A DNA stretch of 64,000 bases from Pseudomonas zanjanensis (GTDB lineage Bacteria > Pseudomonadota > Gammaproteobacteria > Pseudomonadales > Pseudomonadaceae): positions 1 through 64,000 of the forward strand of contig NZ_JABWRB020000001.1 in the NCBI RefSeq assembly GCF_014268745.2, read 5' to 3'. The notes beneath the pieces are model-generated. The model searched no databases. It was not told the origin of the DNA and was given only the letters and a program-made list of their open reading frames with translations. Shown here piece by piece: positions 59,728-64,000 of this stretch (within the stretch, counting starts at the first letter, position 1; each line of letters starts with the position of its first letter). The translations under genes and the position numbers were made by a program.

Positions 59728-60467
59728 GGCAGGGCAATCAACGAGGCGAAGTTAAGACACTGGAACCACGGCACGACTTTCGAGAACCCGGCCGCCAAGA
59801 GGCGCTCGCGGTGTTCTTCGAGGCTGTCGGGCTTCATGACGTTTTCGATGGCGCTGCGTTTCTGGGCAATTTCCAGCTCGCTGTAGCCGTTGGCGCGCTT
59901 GAACGCCACGTGCAGGTCGGTGAGCAGGGCGTGTTCCTCGGCGTCGTTGAAGCGTAGCTTTTCCGAGAGGATCAGGGCGCCGCCTGGCAGCAGGGACTGG
60001 CGAATGCGGCTCAACAGTGCTGTGCGTTGGTCCGGCGCGATGAATTGCAGGGTGAAATTCAGCGCCACCACCGAGGCCGGCTGGAACGCCAAGGCGAGGA
60101 TGTCGCCTTCGATCACTTCCACCGGCAGCAGCTCTTGGAACATCGAGTCCTGGCCGTTGAGGTATTCACGGCAGCGTTCGACCATCGCCGCCGAGTTATC
60201 CACCGCGATCACCCGGCAACCGTCGGTGCGCACATGACGGCGCAGGGCCTGGGTCACGGCGCCCAGGGACGAGCCAAGGTCGTAGAGCACGCTATTGGGC
60301 TGGGCGAATTGCGCGGCGAGCACGCCGAGGTTTTCGACGATGGTCGGGTAACCCGGCACGGAACGCTTGATCATGTCCGGGAACACCCGCACCACGTCCT
60401 CGTTGAAGGCGAAGTCCGGCACTTGGGCCAGGGGTTGGGCGAATAGACGGTCGGGGTCTTTGCTCAC
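59724..60467 (-). CDS. cmoA: Carboxy-S-adenosyl-L-methionine synthase CmoA
   Basis: 247 residues. AdoMet methyltransferase-like fold: [62 protein letters not shown]. Makes Cx-SAM from AdoMet and prephenate. Operon with cmoB. The final residues include [13 protein letters not shown] as in the family. Confidence 0.95.
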   Translation of the reverse strand: MSKDPDRLFAQPLAQVPDFAFNEDVVRVFPDMIKRSVPGYPTIVENLGVLAAQFAQPNSVLYDLGSSLGAVTQALRRHVRTDGCRVIAVDNSAAMVERCREYLNGQDSMFQELLPVEVIEGDILALAFQPASVVALNFTLQFIAPDQRTALLSRIRQSLLPGGALILSEKLRFNDAEEHALLTDLHVAFKRANGYSELEIAQKRSAIENVMKPDSLEEHRERLLAAGFSKVVPWFQCLNFASLIALP

Positions 60468-60520
60468 GGCGGTTCCAGCGGCATGGGTGGTGAAAAGGCC
60501 GGCATTTTAACCAAAAAACC

Positions 60521-60670
60521 TGTGGGAGCGAGCTTTGTGGGGGCAAGGCCTGGGGGAGCAAGGCTGTGTGGGAGCAAGGCCTGTGGGAGCAAGGCTTGCC
60601 CGCGATGAACGATAATGCGGTCTTGCTATAGACCGCGGTGCCTTTATCGCGGGCAAGCCTTGCTCCCACA
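60521..60670. repeat. Degenerate tandem REP array
   Basis: Several partial GGGAGC(A/G)AGGC units in a row (TGTGGGAGCGAGC at 60521, TGGGGGCAAGGCC, GGGGGAGCAAGGC, GTGGGAGCAAGGCC, GTGGGAGCAAGGCTTGCCCGC), then an inverted GCGGGCAAGCCTTGCTCCCACA at 60649-60670. Differs from the simple doublets elsewhere by repeated half units. Confidence 0.75.
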
Positions 60671-60697
60671 GAGCTCTGCTACCACATTAATCTTTGT

Positions 60698-61333
60698 TCA
60701 GTGCTGCTTTTGCGGGAACGCCGACGCGGTAATGCCCCATTGGCCCAGCCAGTAACTGATGATGATCAGGTAAGGCGCGGCATGGAAGGGCTGCACGAAC
60801 CGGTTGATGCCGATCAGGCTGTCGGAAAACACAAAGGCCAGGGCCCCGGCGGCGGCTAGCCAGGCCGAACGCTTGGGTACATCGGTGCCCAATCTTGCCA
60901 ACGCTCGCCAGAGCATGGCGCTGATGGCCAAACCATAAACCACCACCGGCACCAGTAACGGCCCGAGACCGCTCGACACCAGGATCCCCAACAGCACCGC
61001 GCCGATGCCCAAGGCCAGGGCCAACGGCCGCAGTGCCGGACGGCGACAGTCGCTGAGGTAGGCTTTCAGGTAGGCCAGGTGCGCCAGCAGAAACGCGCCG
61101 AGGCCGAACACGAACAGATCCCCCGGCCAGGCCAGCAGCACATCGCCCACCAGGGAAAAAATCAGCCCGAGGCTGATCCAGCGTCGATAGTCGCCCGGCT
61201 GCGCATCGTGCAGCCAGCCGAGCAGGGCCAGCACCGGCATGGGCTTGACCAGCAGGCACAGCAGCGTGGCATGCATGGCCAGGCCGTACAGGTAGGTGGC
61301 CGCACCCATCAGTGCGAGGATCAGCCAACCCAC
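60698..61333 (-). CDS. YhhN/TMEM86-family membrane protein (lysoplasmalogenase-like)
   Basis: 211 residues, about seven to eight transmembrane helices. Family pieces: SLIFSLVGDVLLAWPG (the conserved GD), FLLAHLAYLKAYL, ALAFVFSDSLIGINRF (conserved SD). Eukaryotic TMEM86 cleaves the vinyl-ether bond of lysoplasmalogen; the bacterial role is unclear. It is adjacent to the I42 inhibitor gene, with only two bases between them. Confidence 0.8.
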   Translation of the reverse strand: MGWLILALMGAATYLYGLAMHATLLCLLVKPMPVLALLGWLHDAQPGDYRRWISLGLIFSLVGDVLLAWPGDLFVFGLGAFLLAHLAYLKAYLSDCRRPALRPLALALGIGAVLLGILVSSGLGPLLVPVVVYGLAISAMLWRALARLGTDVPKRSAWLAAAGALAFVFSDSLIGINRFVQPFHAAPYLIIISYWLGQWGITASAFPQKQH

Positions 61334-61335
61334 GG

Positions 61336-61728
61336 TCAGTTCACCGCAATGGCGCAGTCAAAGGTTTCCACCGGCGGCACTTCCGGCGCCCAAGGCTGTT
61401 GATAAGTCAGGCGCAAGCGCCCGGTACCGGCGTTGAACGCCTGGAAGCGCCAGGTCGAGACACCGGCGGCGCCAACGATGCCGGCGTCTTCCGGGTTGCG
61501 ATAGACCTCCGGCCCCAAACCTTTCAACACGCCTCCCGCTGAATCCTGGATCGCCCAGCGATAACCGGTGCTGGGGTTGCTGGGCAGGCTCAGGATCAGG
61601 TTCTGTCCGTTGTTGAGCCTGACCGGGCACTGGCTCAGTTTTTCCACGGTCACGTTGTGGCTGGTTTGCGTGGCGCAGGCGCTCAGCAGCGCGAGGCTGA
61701 GGGGGACGAGCAGGCGAGTGAGGGACAT
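61336..61728 (-). CDS. Protease inhibitor I42 (chagasin-type) lipoprotein
   Basis: 130 residues. Signal peptide with lipobox-like LALLSACATQ. Chagasin loops visible: NPSTGYRW (BC loop), GVSTWRFQAF region, and QPWAPE (FG loop). These inhibit cysteine peptidases. The neighbouring Lon-family gene and inhibitor occur together in Pseudomonas as I recall. Confidence 0.82.
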   Translation of the reverse strand: MSLTRLLVPLSLALLSACATQTSHNVTVEKLSQCPVRLNNGQNLILSLPSNPSTGYRWAIQDSAGGVLKGLGPEVYRNPEDAGIVGAAGVSTWRFQAFNAGTGRLRLTYQQPWAPEVPPVETFDCAIAVN

Positions 61729-61821
61729 AAGGGTAACGGCTCCGGCGTTTACGACGAACGGCGAGCATAACCGAAGATGCTACTGGGTGTGTCAGATGGG
61801 CATGTGTCGTTGCTGATGCCG

Positions 61822-61923
61822 CCTTCGCGAGCAAGCCCGCTCCCACATTAGGTATTGGTGTGGATCACAAGTTTTGTGAACGACACAAATTCCACTGTGG
61901 GAGCGGGCTTGCTCGCGAAGGCG
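61822..61923. repeat. REP doublet before the Lon-family gene end
   Basis: CCTTCGCGAGCAAGCCCGCT (61822-61841) and inverted GAGCGGGCTTGCTCGCGAAG (61901-61920). No gene is visible in 61729-61946. Confidence 0.85.
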
Positions 61924-61946
61924 GTAACGCAGGCGCTACATAACTA

Positions 61947-64000
61947 TCAGAACAACACCTTCGCCACATCCGCAAACCGCTTGGCAAAGTGCACCGTCAC
62001 ACCTTCCTTGAGGTAGTCCGGCAGTTCTTCGAAGTTGCCCCGGTTGGCTTCCGGCAGGATCAGTTCGTTGATCTTTTGCCGGCGCGCCGCGATGACTTTC
62101 TCACGCACGCCACCAATGGGCAGGACATGCCCGGTGAGGGTCAGTTCGCCGGTCATGGCCACGCCTTTTTTCGGCGGCTGGTTGCGAGCCAGGGACAGCA
62201 AGGCGCTGGCCATGGTGACGCCGGCGCTCGGGCCGTCCTTGGGCGTGGCGCCTTCCGGCACATGCAGGTGAACGAAGGCCTCGTCGAAGAACTTCGGATC
62301 GCCGCCAAATTGCTTCAGGTGCGAACTGACGTAGCTGTGGGCGATTTCCGCCGACTCCTTCATCACCTCCCCCAGTTGCCCGGTCAGCTTGAAGCCGCGA
62401 TTGAGGGTGTGGATGCGCGTCGCTTCGATCGGCAAGGTCGCGCCGCCCATGCTGGTCCAGGCCAGGCCGGTGATCACCCCGACGCCAGACAGTACCTGTT
62501 CGTTGCGGAACACCGGCTTGCCCAGGGACGTCTCAAGATCCTTCGGCCCGAGCTTGATCACCGCTTTTGGCTCTTCGATCAGCTTCATCACCGCCTTGCG
62601 CACCAGTTTGCCCAGCTGTTTCTCCAGCTGGCGCACCCCGGCCTCACGGGCGTAACCGTCGATCAAGGCCTTGAGGGCGCTGTCGTTGATGCTCAGGCTG
62701 CCCTTGGACACGCCGGCCTTGGCCAGTTGCTTGGGCCACAGGTGGCGCTTGGCGATGGCGACTTTTTCTTCGGTGATGTAGCCCGACAGGCGGATCACTT
62801 CCATCCGGTCCAGCAGCGGCCCGGGGATCGAGTCCAGGGTGTTGGCGGTGCACACGAAGAGCACTTTCGACAGGTCCAGGCGCATGTCCAGATAGTGGTC
62901 GAGGAATTCGACGTTCTGTTCCGGGTCGAGGGTCTCGAGCAAGGCCGAAGCCGGGTCGCCCTGGTAGCTCTGGCCCATCTTGTCGATTTCGTCGAGCATG
63001 ATCACCGGGTTCATCACTTCGACATCCTTGAGGGCCTGCACCAGCTTGCCCGGCTGGGCACCGATGTAGGTGCGCCGATGGCCCTTGATCTCGGCTTCAT
63101 CGCGCATGCCGCCGACACTGAAGCGGTAGAACGGCCGGCCCAGGGACTCGGCGATGGACTTGCCGACACTGGTCTTGCCCACGCCCGGCGGGCCCACCAG
63201 CAGCACGATGGAACCGCTGATCTCGCCTTTATAGGCACCGACGGCGAGGAATTCGAGGATGCGGTCCTTGATGTCGTCCAGGCCGGCGTGGTGCTGGTCG
63301 AGCACCTTGCGCGCATGCTTGAGGTCGAGTTTGTCCTGGCCATACACGCCCCACGGCACCGAAGTCGCCCAATCCAGGTAATTGCGGGTGACGGCGTATT
63401 CCGGCGAGCCGGTTTCCAGGATCGAGAGTTTGTTCATCTCCTCTTCGATACGCTTTTGCGCCTGGGCCGACAGCACTTTGCCTTCCAGCCGCTGCTCGAA
63501 TTGCTCGAGGTCGGCGCTGCGGTCGTCCTTGGTCAGCCCCAGTTCCTGCTGGATGACCTTGAGCTGCTCCTTGAGGAAGAACTGGCGCTGATGTTCGCCG
63601 ATCTTGTTATTGACCTCGGCGGAAATCTCTTTCTGCAACCGCGCCACTTCGACTTCCTTGCGCAGCATTGGCAGCACTTTTTCCATGCGCTTGAGCATGG
63701 GCACGCAGTCGAGCACTTCCTGCAGCTCATTGCCGGTGGCGGAGGTGAGCGCGGCGGCAAAGTCGGTGAGTGGCGAAGGATCGTTGGGGCTGAAGCGGTT
63801 GAGGTAGTTCTTCAGCTCTTCGCTGTACAGCGGATTGAGCGGCAGCAGTTCCTTGATCGCATTGATCAGCGCCATGCCGTAGGCCTTGACCTCGTCGGTC
63901 GGCTCGCTCGGCTGGTGCGGGTATTCGACCTCCACCAGATACGGTGGGCGATGGTGCTTGAGCCAGGTGCGGATGCGCACGCGGGTCAGGCCCTGGGCGA
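61947..64000 (-). CDS. Lon-family ATP-dependent protease, cut by the window edge
   Basis: About 684 codons are inside the window; the frame runs past the right end (upstream residues are missing). AAA+ domain: Walker A GPPGVGKTSVGK, Walker B NPVIMLDEIDKMG; Lon catalytic dyad Ser in PKDGPSAGVTMASALL and Lys in GGVREKVIAARR. Looks like the second Lon-like protease of Pseudomonas (AsrA/PA0779 type, next to an I42 inhibitor), not the housekeeping Lon beside clpX. It degrades or processes proteins in the cytoplasm. Confidence 0.9.
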   Translation of the reverse strand, partial: AQGLTRVRIRTWLKHHRPPYLVEVEYPHQPSEPTDEVKAYGMALINAIKELLPLNPLYSEELKNYLNRFSPNDPSPLTDFAAALTSATGNELQEVLDCVPMLKRMEKVLPMLRKEVEVARLQKEISAEVNNKIGEHQRQFFLKEQLKVIQQELGLTKDDRSADLEQFEQRLEGKVLSAQAQKRIEEEMNKLSILETGSPEYAVTRNYLDWATSVPWGVYGQDKLDLKHARKVLDQHHAGLDDIKDRILEFLAVGAYKGEISGSIVLLVGPPGVGKTSVGKSIAESLGRPFYRFSVGGMRDEAEIKGHRRTYIGAQPGKLVQALKDVEVMNPVIMLDEIDKMGQSYQGDPASALLETLDPEQNVEFLDHYLDMRLDLSKVLFVCTANTLDSIPGPLLDRMEVIRLSGYITEEKVAIAKRHLWPKQLAKAGVSKGSLSINDSALKALIDGYAREAGVRQLEKQLGKLVRKAVMKLIEEPKAVIKLGPKDLETSLGKPVFRNEQVLSGVGVITGLAWTSMGGATLPIEATRIHTLNRGFKLTGQLGEVMKESAEIAHSYVSSHLKQFGGDPKFFDEAFVHLHVPEGATPKDGPSAGVTMASALLSLARNQPPKKGVAMTGELTLTGHVLPIGGVREKVIAARRQKINELILPEANRGNFEELPDYLKEGVTVHFAKRFADVAKVLF

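Overview
The window is a piece of a Pseudomonas chromosome, most likely from the P. fluorescens group. The evidence is the gene order (suhB-trmJ-cysE-iscR...fdx-iscX-ndk-rlmN-pilF-rodZ-ispG-hisS-yfgM-bamB-der, then leuA, xseA, guaBA), strong G/C bias at third codon positions, and more than a dozen fluorescens-type REP doublets (GGGAGC..GCTTGCTC pairs in inverted orientation) between operons. No rRNA, tRNA or CRISPR array was seen.

Core part 1 (1-30360): suhB faces left. trmJ, cysE and the complete isc Fe-S assembly operon (iscR, iscS, iscU, iscA, hscB, hscA, fdx, iscX) follow, with a recognisable IscR-type operator over the iscR promoter. Next come ndk, rlmN, pilF, rodZ, ispG, hisS, a YfgM-like protein, bamB and der, which is an RNA/tRNA maturation, isoprenoid and envelope cluster. 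A methionine aminotransferase/omega-amidase pair follows (2-oxoacid salvage), then a FlxA-like protein, leuA with a 25-residue upstream leader ORF, an M23 peptidase, xseA, a TSUP permease, a Cys-rich small protein, and guaB-guaA.

Island (about 30349-46230): a roughly 15.8 kb integrative mobilizable element sits in the 3' end of guaA. A diverged duplicate of the guaA stop and terminator region marks its far end. It carries a P4-type tyrosine integrase, two unknown genes, an AlpA-like regulator, a primase-type Rep protein followed by iteron-like repeats, an orphan trbJ-trbK-trbL operon, and an IncP (RP4)-like oriT with traJ. The relaxase gene traI overlaps traJ but survives only as a 27-codon stub. 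In its place is a visibly AT-rich three-gene cassette on the minus strand: a SIR2-STAND NTPase, an ABC-type ATPase and an HNH nuclease, which look like anti-phage defence genes. This is the most interesting part of the window: defence genes next to an intact oriT/TraJ and a broken relaxase, plus an orphan conjugation sub-module that may act in entry exclusion.

Between the island and the next core operon (46230-48005) lie an HxlR-regulator fragment, a REP doublet and a HicA-like toxin/HTH-antitoxin pair with a perfect palindromic operator.

Core part 2 (48006-64000): the trehalose utilisation locus (treR divergent from treP-treC-LamB-like porin-EIIA/HPr/EI fusion-cysteine-less EIIB) has two exact TreR-like operators. 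It is followed by a Tat-exported multicopper oxidase, tadA, cmoAB, a YhhN family membrane protein, an I42 (chagasin-type) protease inhibitor and a Lon-family protease cut by the window edge.
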